Of a stretch of DNA of 64,000 nucleotides, positions 49,072 through 58,193 are shown one piece after another (the first letter of the stretch is position 1; the number at the start of each line of letters is the position of its first letter). Under the pieces are notes generated by a model. It did no database searches, was not told where the DNA came from, and saw only the letters and a list, made by a program, of their open reading frames with translations. The stretch lies in assembly GCA_036380735.1 (NCBI GenBank), contig DASVEE010000031.1, positions 1 through 64,000 on the forward strand, given 5' to 3'. The DNA is from DASVEE01 sp036380735 (GTDB lineage Bacteria; Acidobacteriota; Thermoanaerobaculia; Gp7-AA8). The position numbers and the translations under genes are program-made.

Positions 49072-49818
49072 CTACCGGTTGCCCGCCGCTGCCTCCACGG
49101 GCACTTCCGCGGCGGCCTCGCGGTGCTTGCGCGCCGCGTCGAGGAACGCGGAAAACAGAGTGGACGCGCAGTGCTCCCCCGTCATGTCCTCCGGGTGCCA
49201 CTGGACGCCGACGTAGAACGGGAGGTGGGGGTCTTCGAGCCCCTCGACAATGCCGTCCGGCGCCTCGGCGGTGATGCGCAGCCCCTCCCCGACCTTCCTG
49301 ACCGCCTGGTGATGGGAGGAGTTCACGTTGTGCTCGCCATCACCGATGATCGCGGCGAGCTGCGTCTGCTCCTTGACGATCACGCCGTGACGGGCACGGT
49401 TCTCCGGCTGGCTGGCGTGCTGGATCAGGGTGCCTTCGATGTGCTGCACGAGCGTGCCACCGGCGGCAACGTTCATGACCTGCAGCCCGAGGCAGATGCC
49501 GAGCGTGGGGATGCCGCACTCGCGAGCGGCCTTGGCCAGGGCGACGTCGTTGTCCTGACGGCGGCGGTCCATCTTCTCGACCGTGGGATGACAGGCCTCA
49601 CCGTAGAGCTCGGGATCGCAGTCGTGGCCGCCGGCGAGGAGCAGTCCGTCGAGCCCGGCAAGCGCCTCCGCGGCGTTTTCAGGCTGCGGCGGGATCAGGA
49701 TGGGGACGGCACCGGCGCGGCGGAGCGCCTCGACGTAGGTCATGTACACGAAGGACCGGTCGCGCTCGCCGGGGTTGACGGCGACATCACATCCGATTCC
49801 GATGAGTGGTTTCTTCAT
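49072..49818 (-). CDS. class I glutamine-amidotransferase-type gamma-glutamyl hydrolase (PuuD-like)
   Basis: This 248-residue enzyme belongs to peptidase C26. The nucleophile Cys is in LGICLGLQVMN, the catalytic His/Glu in VGVQWHPED, and the oxyanion strand in LLLAGGHDCDP. PuuD hydrolyses gamma-glutamyl-GABA; the substrate here could be another gamma-glutamyl compound. The start at 49818 is chosen because AAAGGACG lies 5-8 nt upstream. The C-terminus is an Ala/Glu-rich tail. Confidence 0.88.
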   Translation of the reverse strand: MKKPLIGIGCDVAVNPGERDRSFVYMTYVEALRRAGAVPILIPPQPENAAEALAGLDGLLLAGGHDCDPELYGEACHPTVEKMDRRRQDNDVALAKAARECGIPTLGICLGLQVMNVAAGGTLVQHIEGTLIQHASQPENRARHGVIVKEQTQLAAIIGDGEHNVNSSHHQAVRKVGEGLRITAEAPDGIVEGLEDPHLPFYVGVQWHPEDMTGEHCASTLFSAFLDAARKHREAAAEVPVEAAAGNR

Positions 49819-49862
49819 GGCGTCCTTTGATTGCAACGTTTGGGCAATGCCGGTCATTCGAC

Positions 49863-50046
49863 GGGGAACGATAGGACAAATAGGACCTACAGGACGAATA
49901 GGACAGATAGGACAGAACCGTCAACGCGCGCGGCAACGTGCCGACGATCCGCCCGACTGCCAGCCGGCCGCGCACCATACCTGGGGTGCAGGCGCCGTCC
50001 TATTCGTCCTATTGGTCCTATAGGTCCTATTCGTCCTATCGTCCCC
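49863..50046. repeat. 9-mer palindromic element, copy 12, wide spacer
   Basis: The left arm (49863-49917) is GGGGAACGATAGGACAAAT and further words. The right arm (49996-50045) is GTCCTATTCGTCCTATTGG to TCGTCCTATCGTCCCCC. About 78 nt of GC-rich sequence lie between. The right arm begins 1 nt from the pbpC stop codon (TAG). Confidence 0.92.
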
Positions 50047-52239
50047 CTACCGCACTTGGATCCGTACCTCATCGCGGTTGCCGGCGGCGTCTACCGCGGC
50101 CACCACGTGGGTGCCGGGGCGGAGGGACCACTCGTGGTGGACCGGTTTGCCGTCCACCGTCCACTTCACAGCGGACGAGGTCGCCGCCCGGAGGCGCAGG
50201 GTCTGGTAGGCCATGCGCAGGGTGGGGTCGATCAGGTAGGTGGCGCCGTTCGGGGGATTGACGATGCGGAACGATGGCTTCGCCGCCTTCGGCGTCGAAT
50301 TGCGCACCACAGCCGGCCCGGCCCAGGCGCGGTATTCGGCTGGCCAGTCGATCCCCTCGGAGCGGTGCCACGCGCAGAACTCGGCCGGGGCTTCGACCGG
50401 CAGCCATTCGCTCTGCGTCGCAGGGCACCACGTCGACGGCCGTTTGCCGGACAGCGTGCAGATCGTCACCGCCTCGACGTTTTTCGGCGGCTCGATGACG
50501 GGCGTGGCGTCGCCGATCGGCAGCTCGCCGCGGACGCGTTGCACCGCCGCCAGCATCACAGCGTTGAAGATCGGCGCCGCGCCGGTCACGCCGCTCGAGC
50601 CGCGGAGCTCTTCGCGGTCGAAGTTGCCGACCCACACGCCCACGGTCACGTCGCGCGTATAGCCGATCGTCCAGTTGTCGCGGTACGACTGCGACGTCCC
50701 GGTCTTCGCCGCCACCGGGAACGGGAAATCGAGGCTGCCGCCGGTGCCGAAGACGTACTCGCGCGCTTTCGGGTCGCTGAGGACGTCGCTGATCCAGAAC
50801 GCGGTGCGCTCGCTCAGCAGCCGTTTGCCGTCGAGCGACTTGCCGCCGCGTGCGAACGTGGCGTACGACCGCACGAGCTGCTCGAGCGTCACCTCGGAGT
50901 TGCCGAGCGCCAGCCCGAGGCCGTAGTAGTCGGCGGTCTTGTCGAGCGTAGTGAAGCCGGAGCTGCGCAGGTAACGAAGCAGCGCCGCCGGGCCGATCTT
51001 GTTCAGCATGGCCACGGCGGGGACGTTCTCCGACCCCGCCAGCGCCGCGCGCACGCGCAGCGGACCGCGGAAGCGGCCGTCGTAATTGCGCGGCGAGTAG
51101 ACGACGCCCTCCTCCGACGTGCGGAAGTGCGACGGCACATCGGCCAGCACCGACGCCGGCGTGTCCTCCCCTTCAAAGGCCAGCGCATACGTGAACGGCT
51201 TCAGCGTCGATCCCGGCTGGCGCGGCGCGATCACACCGTCGATCGCACCGCCGAAGCCTTCGCCGAAGTAGTCGCCTGACCCTTCCCACGCGAGCCATGC
51301 GCCGGTCTTGTTATCGAGGACTGCGACGGCGACGCTGCGCGCGCCATGGGAGATGAGCGTCTTCCGCTGCGCATTGATGATGCCCTGCACGTCGCGCTGC
51401 AGCGGCGCGTCGAGCGTGGTCTTGATCGTCGTCTCGTTTGGATGCTCGGCAAGCGCCCGCTCGACGAAATGGCGCGCCAGCACCGGCTGGCCCTGAAACG
51501 CGAAGTGCAACGGCTCCTTCAGCGCACGTTTGCGATCGCCGTCGGAGATGTTCATCGTCCGCAGCACGTACTGCTGCCGCTGTTTCGCGCGCTCCGGATG
51601 GCGCAGAGGATTGAACGCCGTCGGACTGCGAGGGATGGCCGCGAGGTACGCGGCCTGCGCGATCGTCAGGTTCTCCGGCGCCACGCCGAAATACGCGCGG
51701 CTCGCGCGGCCGACCCCCGTGATGCGGTTGCTGTACGGCGCGAGGTTCAGGTAGAGCGCGAGGATCTCGTCTTTCGAGTAATGACGCTCGAGGCGGAACG
51801 CCAGCACCGTCTCACGCATCTTGGTGACGAGCTTGCGGTCGCGCGACCGCAGCAACAGCTTCGCGAGCTGCTGCGTGATCGTCGACCCGCCCTGGGCAAT
51901 GCGGCGCGTCCTGATGTTCGTGTAGAGCGCGCGCAGCACGCCGCGCACCGAGACGCCCGAGTGCCGATAAAAGTTGCGGTCCTCCGCCGCAATGGTCGCG
52001 TAGCGCACGTGAGACGGGACATCCCCGGCCGTCAGCCACGTCGACCGAGTCCCCCGCTCCGACAGCGACTCGAACAGCACTTCGCCGTGGCGGTCGAGAA
52101 CGACGGTCGTCTGGTGCTGCGCCGGATCGAGCAGCGATTCGTCGATGGGGCCGCGGTAAACCCACAGCCCCAGGACGAAGAGAACGATGGCGCCGGCGAG
52201 CACGCCGGCACCGGCGAGACGCCGGTGCCGCGGTGTCAT
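50047..52239 (-). CDS. pbpC: penicillin-binding protein 1C
   Basis: This 730-residue bifunctional peptidoglycan synthase has an N-terminal membrane anchor (about 8-26). The glycosyltransferase (GT51) domain has EDRNFYRHSGV, GGSTITQQLAKLLL and RHYSKDEILALYLN. The transpeptidase has the Ser nucleophile in PGSTLKPFTYA, SEN in AGSENVPAV and the KTGTSQ motif. A C-terminal BiPBP_C domain (TYLIDPTLRMAYQ) completes the PBP1C architecture. Its ATG overlaps the alpha-2-macroglobulin stop as ATGA, the usual arrangement of this pair. Confidence 0.94.
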   Translation of the reverse strand: MTPRHRRLAGAGVLAGAIVLFVLGLWVYRGPIDESLLDPAQHQTTVVLDRHGEVLFESLSERGTRSTWLTAGDVPSHVRYATIAAEDRNFYRHSGVSVRGVLRALYTNIRTRRIAQGGSTITQQLAKLLLRSRDRKLVTKMRETVLAFRLERHYSKDEILALYLNLAPYSNRITGVGRASRAYFGVAPENLTIAQAAYLAAIPRSPTAFNPLRHPERAKQRQQYVLRTMNISDGDRKRALKEPLHFAFQGQPVLARHFVERALAEHPNETTIKTTLDAPLQRDVQGIINAQRKTLISHGARSVAVAVLDNKTGAWLAWEGSGDYFGEGFGGAIDGVIAPRQPGSTLKPFTYALAFEGEDTPASVLADVPSHFRTSEEGVVYSPRNYDGRFRGPLRVRAALAGSENVPAVAMLNKIGPAALLRYLRSSGFTTLDKTADYYGLGLALGNSEVTLEQLVRSYATFARGGKSLDGKRLLSERTAFWISDVLSDPKAREYVFGTGGSLDFPFPVAAKTGTSQSYRDNWTIGYTRDVTVGVWVGNFDREELRGSSGVTGAAPIFNAVMLAAVQRVRGELPIGDATPVIEPPKNVEAVTICTLSGKRPSTWCPATQSEWLPVEAPAEFCAWHRSEGIDWPAEYRAWAGPAVVRNSTPKAAKPSFRIVNPPNGATYLIDPTLRMAYQTLRLRAATSSAVKWTVDGKPVHHEWSLRPGTHVVAAVDAAGNRDEVRIQVR

Positions 52240-55200
52240 TTCTTGATCTCCACCGTCGTCGTGGCCGTGCGGCCGAAGACCTCCGGCTCGTACATCTGCT
52301 CCACATGCGTCGGCGCCGTCAGGAACGTCCCCGCCGTCGTCGCACGCACCAGATACGTGAAGAAGTGGTCGCCTTCGCCGAGGCGCGTGGCGAAGAGATT
52401 CACGCGGTCGTCGTGGCGCTCGACGTGATCGAAGCCGCCGCGGCGGAACCACGACGTCCAGTCGCCGCCGCTCTCGCTATCCATCTGCGCTTCGGCCAGA
52501 GCGGACGCCGTCGTCGCGAACCACGCTTCGACCGGCTCGGTGCCGGCCGGAATCGGATCGGTGACGGCGACGAAGCGGCGCTCCTTCGTGGCGCGGATGA
52601 GCAGCGTGATCTCGATGAGGTCACCCGCCTTGAACGACGTGCGCGGCGTCCCTTCGCCACCCTGCACGTTGTAGCTGCGCTCGATGCGGAAGCCTTGATC
52701 CATGGCCGCCAGGCTCGCCAGCGAGCGCGCGTAGCGGAGACGCATCATGTAGTACAGCGTTCCCGTCCCCTCGCGCGTGAAGACGACCGGCACCTGCGTG
52801 CCGGCCTGCGCGTTCGTCGCGGTCATGAGCTGCTGCATCGAGAAGTTCTGCGTCCGCGAGTCGGTCGTGCGGCCCTTGAAGGCCTCGGTGGCGATGGTCT
52901 GGCTGTTCATCGCCATCGACCCGGTGAAGTCCGGCACTTCGCTCTCGTACTTCTTGTAATAGTCGACGAGTGAGCCCATGGCCCACGCGTTTTCCTGCGT
53001 GTTGCCCCAGCGGCCGCCTTTGCGCACCTGCATCAGCCAGCGCACCATGCGCTTGACGATCTCCTCGTTCTGGCCGTCGCGCACGAGCGTGCCGAGGACG
53101 ATGGCGGTGGAGCGGATGTTGGAGTTCCAGAAGTACAGCAGGTACGGATCGCTCAGCTCGTTGACGAACGCCGTACCACCCTCCGGTTTGATGGAGTTGA
53201 GGATGCGGCGGCGGACGTCTTCGAGCCGCTCGCCGCGCTCGTTCTTGGCGATGAAGGCGTCGGCGAGGAACGCCAGCGCGAAGACCGGCATGCGGTCGCG
53301 GTAGCCGTAAACGCGCTCGAGGTGCGTGTCCACGTTGCGTCCGCCTTCGAGCAGCACCTTCATGACGAACGCCTGCCACGCGGTGTACGACGGCATCCAG
53401 GCGGCGTTCGTCGGCGGCGGCTCATTGAGCTTGTTGCCGAGGTAGTCGTACGCGCGCGTCATGACGTTCCCGTCGACCGTGTAGCCGAGCTTCTCCGCGC
53501 GCTGGTAGACATGCACGACGTAGCTCGTGAGGTACGGCGAGGTCGACCAGCAGTCGCCGGCCCAGAAGGAGAAGCCGCCGTCGCCGCACTGGAAGTTCTT
53601 CAGCTCGTCGAGGCTCTGCTGCGCCGCCGGACGCGCACCCTTCGCGTCGATGCCCGGCAGGCTGAAGGCCTCGCCGAGATCCGCGGCGAGCATCAGCGCG
53701 AGCGACTTGGACGACCGCTGCTCCGCGCAACCGTACGGGTACTCGACGAGGTAACGTGCACCTTCGCCGAGGCCGACGAGCATGGTGGAGGAGAAGTCGA
53801 CGCGCAGCCCGCCGAAGCCGGGGATGATGTTCGTCGGGATCTCGAACTTCTCCTCGGCCCGCGGCTTCGCTTCGCCGTAGGCTGCGAACGTCTCCGGCGT
53901 GGCGATCACGCGTACGGGGATGATGTCTTCGAAGCCGTCGTTCTCGCGTCCCATCTGCACGCGCATCTGCACGCGCGCTTCGCCGATCGTCTTCGCCGTC
54001 GCATCGAAACGCACCTCGGCGGAGCCGCCCGGCGCGAGGTCGACCGTCTGCTTCTCCGTGGCGAATTCGAGCACCGACGGATCGAGGCTCTTGATCGTGA
54101 TGGTGGCGCGGCCGCGCGACTGCGACTGGTTGTGCACCACGCCGCCGAAATGCGCGCGGTCGCCGGCCGTCATGAAGCGCGGCCACGCCGCCGTCAGCAT
54201 CAGCGGCTTGTTGATGCGGATCTCGTTTTGCGCCCAGCCGAAGCGGGAGAGCTTGTCGCCGGCGACGGCCATGATGCGGTACGTCGTCAGCGACTCGGGC
54301 AGCGTCACTTCCGTGCGCGCGCGGCCGTTCGCGTCCGTCGTCAGTGAGCCAAGCCAGAACGCGAGGACGCGGAAGTCCTTGCGCAGCGTGCCCGGGCCCG
54401 CGTCCGCGCCACCGCCGCCACCCTCGCTCGCACCTTTCGGCGTGAGCACGCGGCGGCTGATGATGCGCTGGCGCGAGTCTTCGTTGACGACCTGCAGCGA
54501 CTTGCGGAGGTAGATCGATTCGAGGACGTCGGGCGTCTCGTAGCCGGTCAGCGACAGCACGCCGTAATCGACCGCCCACAGCACGACCTCGGACTGTGAC
54601 GGCTTGCCGTTCACGTCCTTCACGTTGACTTCGATCTGCGCCTTCGTCGCGGGGCGGTACTCCTCGCGGTTCGCTTTCACGTCGACCGTGAGGCGCTTCG
54701 AGGCGTCTTCGACGGTGAGCTCGACGTATCCGAGGCGGAAGGCCGGCTTGCCCGGATCGCTGCCGTCGGCGTCCGGTTCTTTCTTCGTGCGACCTTTCAC
54801 GAGCAGCACGGAGACGAAGACGTTCGGGATGTCCTTCTCGCTGATCGGAACGGTGATGGTCTGCTGCGTCGAGGTGAGCTCGAACGGCGTCCAGGTGCGC
54901 ACGCCTTCGCGCTCGGTGGTCAGCAGCGCCGTCGCGGTTTCCCACGGCGACTTGATCATGATGCGCGCGGTCTCGCCGGGGCGGTACGTCTGCTTCTCCG
55001 GGACGAGATCGATGCGGTTGTGGTCGTAGCGGTTCCAGGCGGTGTAGCCCGGCCCGAGGGCGTAGAAGTCACTGCGCGTCGTGGTCTTGCGCCCCTCGGC
55101 ATCCGTCGCCGTAGCGACGAGCACGTACTGACCGCCGTCTTTGAAGTCGACGTGCAGCGGCACCGGGTTCGCCTGCGTCGTGATGTTCCACTCGCCGGCG

Positions 55201-58019
55201 TCGATCTCCTTCGGCTCGCTGTGCCACTCGTAAAAGCCGCCGCCTTCACCCTGCCGTACGCTCGCCCACTGGATCTGCTTGAGCGTGACCTTGACCTTGA
55301 CGCCGGCGACCGCCAGGCCGTCGAGCCCCGCCGCGATGACCTCGGTGTCGATACCTTTCGCGGAGTCCGCAAAGTACGGCGGGCGGCGCAGGCCGATGTA
55401 CCACGGCGCGGGGTCGATGCGGTACGACGTGCGGCCGGCGATCTGCTGGCGCGTGATGTCGGTGACGACACCTTCGAGCTCGTAGTCGTACGGCCAGCCG
55501 GCGGTCTTGTCGGTTGCGAGCGGCAGCTTCAGCGTGCCGTCGGCCGCGAGCTGCGTCGTCTTCTGCTCGATGATGACGCGCTCCGGCTGATCCTCGCGCC
55601 AGTTCCACCCGAGGAAGTCCCAGCGCTCGGCAGGCCAGCGGTCGGTGATCTTCGCCGGGACGTCCCACGCCGGGCGCTTGGAGTACGTCCACTGCACGTC
55701 GCGGCCGGACATCGGCGCGCCGAACAGGTAGCGGCCGTTGATGGTGCCGTTCAGCTTCTCTCCCGCGAGCGTGCTGTTGCCGGTGAGCGTCGCGTCGACG
55801 CGGAAGTCGGGACGGCGGTACGCGGCGACGAGGAAGCTGCCGTAGAGCTGGAGCTTCTGGCCGGCGGCTTTCGCGTACACGCTGTAGTTGCCGAGCGGCG
55901 CGCCATTCGGCACGCGCGCGGTCCACTCGGCGCTGCTCCACGCGTTCGTCGTCAGCGTGCGTTTGTCGATCTCGTTGTCGTGGCTGTCGCGGATGACGAC
56001 GTCGACGTTCGAGCCCTGCGGCAGCAGTTGCATGCCGTTCGGCGTGTCGCTGCGGAGGATGGCCTTGAGGTGAATCTCCTCGCCGAGCTTGTAGACGCCG
56101 CGATCGGTGAAGACGGTGCCGCGCAGCAGCGGATCGGCTTCATTGACGTTGAAGTCGACGCCGAAGTCCCACGGCGAGATGTTCTCGTTCCAGTCGCTGC
56201 CGACGTAGACAACGTCGCCGTCTTTCTCGGCGATGACGGCGAAGTGCAGCTCGCCGAGGGCCTGCCAGTCATACCACTCCTCCTCCTCTTCCGGCGTCTT
56301 GTTCTTCTTCCGGCGGAGGTCGGTGTTCGGGGCGATGGCGATGCCGTCCGCGCCGGTGGTGCCGGTCCAGACGACCTTGTTGCTGGTGTTGCGGATGGAG
56401 ACCTTGGCGCCGGCAACGGGCTCGCCGTCGTCGAGACGCGTCACGAGCACGAGCGTGTTCTGCGGGCTGTCCTTGACGCTGAGCCCAAGGTTCGTCGCCT
56501 GGATCAGCGAGGCGCGGACGTCCTGCGAGTACTCCTTCGATTTGGCGATCGGATCGCCCGGCTTCACGGCGGCCCAGACGAGCCCCATGTTGTCGTCGCC
56601 GATGGCGGACTTGAGATCGAGGCCGTAGGACTGGATGCGGTCGGCGCGCGGCGTCAGCTTGCGCACGATGCCTTTGGTTTTCGGGGGCTCTTCACGAAAT
56701 GCACTGGCGCGGAGCTGCACCATCGTCGGCATGAGCTGCTCGATGGAGAGCGGCGCGAGCCACTGCGTGACGCTGCGGTAATTGCGGCCGTGGAACGGGA
56801 GCAGCGGACCGCCGGTCGATTCCCAGACACCGTGGCCGTCGCCGAAGCTGACGAAGGCCGTCTTGTGCCAGTTCTCGACCGTCGCGGCCCAGGTGTAGCC
56901 GAGCTTCTGCCCGTCGGCCGCTTCGAGGCTCGGATCGATCTTGATGACGTACGTGTGCGCCGGCTGCAGCGACCATCCGAGCTCGTCGAGGCTGTAGCTC
57001 GGCGACGGGAAGTCGCTGTCGCGCTCCGGCATCGCGCCCGGCTTCACCACCACCGGCTTGGCCGGATCGGTGACGTCGGTGACGGTCAGCGCTTTGCGCA
57101 CGCGTGCTGGGGGAACGCCACCGCGCGTGCGGAACACGATCGGGTTGTAGCCTTCCGGATCGCACTGCGCGTAGCACCACATCTGGTTGACGAAGAACGT
57201 GGGCTCGAGCTCGAGGATGAAGGTCTGCTCGCGGCCGCTGTTGCGGCTTCGGCGCGCGGCGAGCTTGTCATCGAGGATGATCTGCAGATTCGTGTCGGGG
57301 CCGACGCCCGGTTTGGTTTCGAGCACGACCTGATCGTTGCCCGGCGGGAAGCGCTCCTTGTCCCACGTCGTGGCGACGGAGACGAAGACGGGCGACCCGT
57401 TGCTCGCGGCGGCAGCCTGCGCCTTCGCCAGCTTCGCATCGAACGCCTGCTGTGACGCGGCGTCGACCTTCGACGGATCGGCAATGACCGGCGCCTCGAT
57501 CGGATGCGCGACCGTGCGCAGTTGGAGATGCTGGAGGATGGTCGCGGCGTCGACCGGCTGGTTGAAGCGCAGCGAGATGACGATGGGGTTCCCCATCTTG
57601 CCGTCGCGCCGGTACCAGTCCGTGCCCATCAGCCGGATCGTCGGCGTGACGAACGTGAACTTGTACGGCTTGTCGAGCGTGTTGCCCGCGACCGACTTCG
57701 CCGTGGCCGCGTCGATCGTGACGGTGTACTCCGTCGCGTACGGCAGCGGCGCCTTGGGCGTGAAGATGAGCGTCGTCGTCCCGGACCAGCGGAACGTCCC
57801 CGCCACGTTCGGTGCGATCTTGAAGAACGGAGCCGTGACCGGCTGCGGGATCTTCCCGACCACCACCATCGGCTCGTTGAAGACGATCCGCACCTCGGAC
57901 GTCTCGGCCAGGGTCGAAACCTCGCCGATCGGACCGGCGGAGACGACCCTCAGCGTATTGGCAGCTTGGATGTTGATCGCAACGAACAGCAGAACGATCG
58001 CGCAGACGACTCTTTTCAT
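52236..58019 (-). CDS. yfhM: bacterial alpha-2-macroglobulin
   Basis: This 1927-residue periplasmic protease trap has a signal peptide (1-19, ending INIQAAN), multiple macroglobulin and beta-sandwich domains, an A2M domain around residue 1280 and the thioester PYGCAEQ, with Cys1431 and Gln1434. An alpha/alpha barrel then follows (GGFSFWAGDCW, AYDYLG), with a C-terminal receptor-binding-like domain. The trap binds invading proteases covalently, and PBP1C repairs murein at the breach. The signal peptide lacks an obvious lipobox, unlike E. coli YfhM. It is the first gene of the operon. A TACACT box lies 9 nt before the ATG. Confidence 0.93.
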   Translation of the reverse strand: MKRVVCAIVLLFVAINIQAANTLRVVSAGPIGEVSTLAETSEVRIVFNEPMVVVGKIPQPVTAPFFKIAPNVAGTFRWSGTTTLIFTPKAPLPYATEYTVTIDAATAKSVAGNTLDKPYKFTFVTPTIRLMGTDWYRRDGKMGNPIVISLRFNQPVDAATILQHLQLRTVAHPIEAPVIADPSKVDAASQQAFDAKLAKAQAAAASNGSPVFVSVATTWDKERFPPGNDQVVLETKPGVGPDTNLQIILDDKLAARRSRNSGREQTFILELEPTFFVNQMWCYAQCDPEGYNPIVFRTRGGVPPARVRKALTVTDVTDPAKPVVVKPGAMPERDSDFPSPSYSLDELGWSLQPAHTYVIKIDPSLEAADGQKLGYTWAATVENWHKTAFVSFGDGHGVWESTGGPLLPFHGRNYRSVTQWLAPLSIEQLMPTMVQLRASAFREEPPKTKGIVRKLTPRADRIQSYGLDLKSAIGDDNMGLVWAAVKPGDPIAKSKEYSQDVRASLIQATNLGLSVKDSPQNTLVLVTRLDDGEPVAGAKVSIRNTSNKVVWTGTTGADGIAIAPNTDLRRKKNKTPEEEEEWYDWQALGELHFAVIAEKDGDVVYVGSDWNENISPWDFGVDFNVNEADPLLRGTVFTDRGVYKLGEEIHLKAILRSDTPNGMQLLPQGSNVDVVIRDSHDNEIDKRTLTTNAWSSAEWTARVPNGAPLGNYSVYAKAAGQKLQLYGSFLVAAYRRPDFRVDATLTGNSTLAGEKLNGTINGRYLFGAPMSGRDVQWTYSKRPAWDVPAKITDRWPAERWDFLGWNWREDQPERVIIEQKTTQLAADGTLKLPLATDKTAGWPYDYELEGVVTDITRQQIAGRTSYRIDPAPWYIGLRRPPYFADSAKGIDTEVIAAGLDGLAVAGVKVKVTLKQIQWASVRQGEGGGFYEWHSEPKEIDAGEWNITTQANPVPLHVDFKDGGQYVLVATATDAEGRKTTTRSDFYALGPGYTAWNRYDHNRIDLVPEKQTYRPGETARIMIKSPWETATALLTTEREGVRTWTPFELTSTQQTITVPISEKDIPNVFVSVLLVKGRTKKEPDADGSDPGKPAFRLGYVELTVEDASKRLTVDVKANREEYRPATKAQIEVNVKDVNGKPSQSEVVLWAVDYGVLSLTGYETPDVLESIYLRKSLQVVNEDSRQRIISRRVLTPKGASEGGGGGADAGPGTLRKDFRVLAFWLGSLTTDANGRARTEVTLPESLTTYRIMAVAGDKLSRFGWAQNEIRINKPLMLTAAWPRFMTAGDRAHFGGVVHNQSQSRGRATITIKSLDPSVLEFATEKQTVDLAPGGSAEVRFDATAKTIGEARVQMRVQMGRENDGFEDIIPVRVIATPETFAAYGEAKPRAEEKFEIPTNIIPGFGGLRVDFSSTMLVGLGEGARYLVEYPYGCAEQRSSKSLALMLAADLGEAFSLPGIDAKGARPAAQQSLDELKNFQCGDGGFSFWAGDCWSTSPYLTSYVVHVYQRAEKLGYTVDGNVMTRAYDYLGNKLNEPPPTNAAWMPSYTAWQAFVMKVLLEGGRNVDTHLERVYGYRDRMPVFALAFLADAFIAKNERGERLEDVRRRILNSIKPEGGTAFVNELSDPYLLYFWNSNIRSTAIVLGTLVRDGQNEEIVKRMVRWLMQVRKGGRWGNTQENAWAMGSLVDYYKKYESEVPDFTGSMAMNSQTIATEAFKGRTTDSRTQNFSMQQLMTATNAQAGTQVPVVFTREGTGTLYYMMRLRYARSLASLAAMDQGFRIERSYNVQGGEGTPRTSFKAGDLIEITLLIRATKERRFVAVTDPIPAGTEPVEAWFATTASALAEAQMDSESGGDWTSWFRRGGFDHVERHDDRVNLFATRLGEGDHFFTYLVRATTAGTFLTAPTHVEQMYEPEVFGRTATTTVEIKK

Positions 58020-58113
58020 ACGCCGTGCAGTGTAGCGGGGCGATGTGTCACCCCGCATGACCAATGCACGGCTTTCTCGTCAGTGGAAGATGGCAGGATT
58101 GTGGCGGAGGCGC

Positions 58114-58170
58114 CGGGGAACGATAGGACGAATGGGACAGATCGGACGAATAGGACAGATGGGACAGGGC
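58114..58170 (+). repeat. 9-mer element, copy 13, left arm
   Basis: GGGGAACGATAGGACGAAT is followed by GGGACAGATCGGACGAATAG and GGACAGATGGGACAGGG. The other arm is missing. It lies 24 nt beyond (minus strand) the stop codon of the GGDEF/EAL gene. Confidence 0.88.
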
Positions 58171-58193
58171 TTGCTGCCTCTGGTTCCCTGCCG

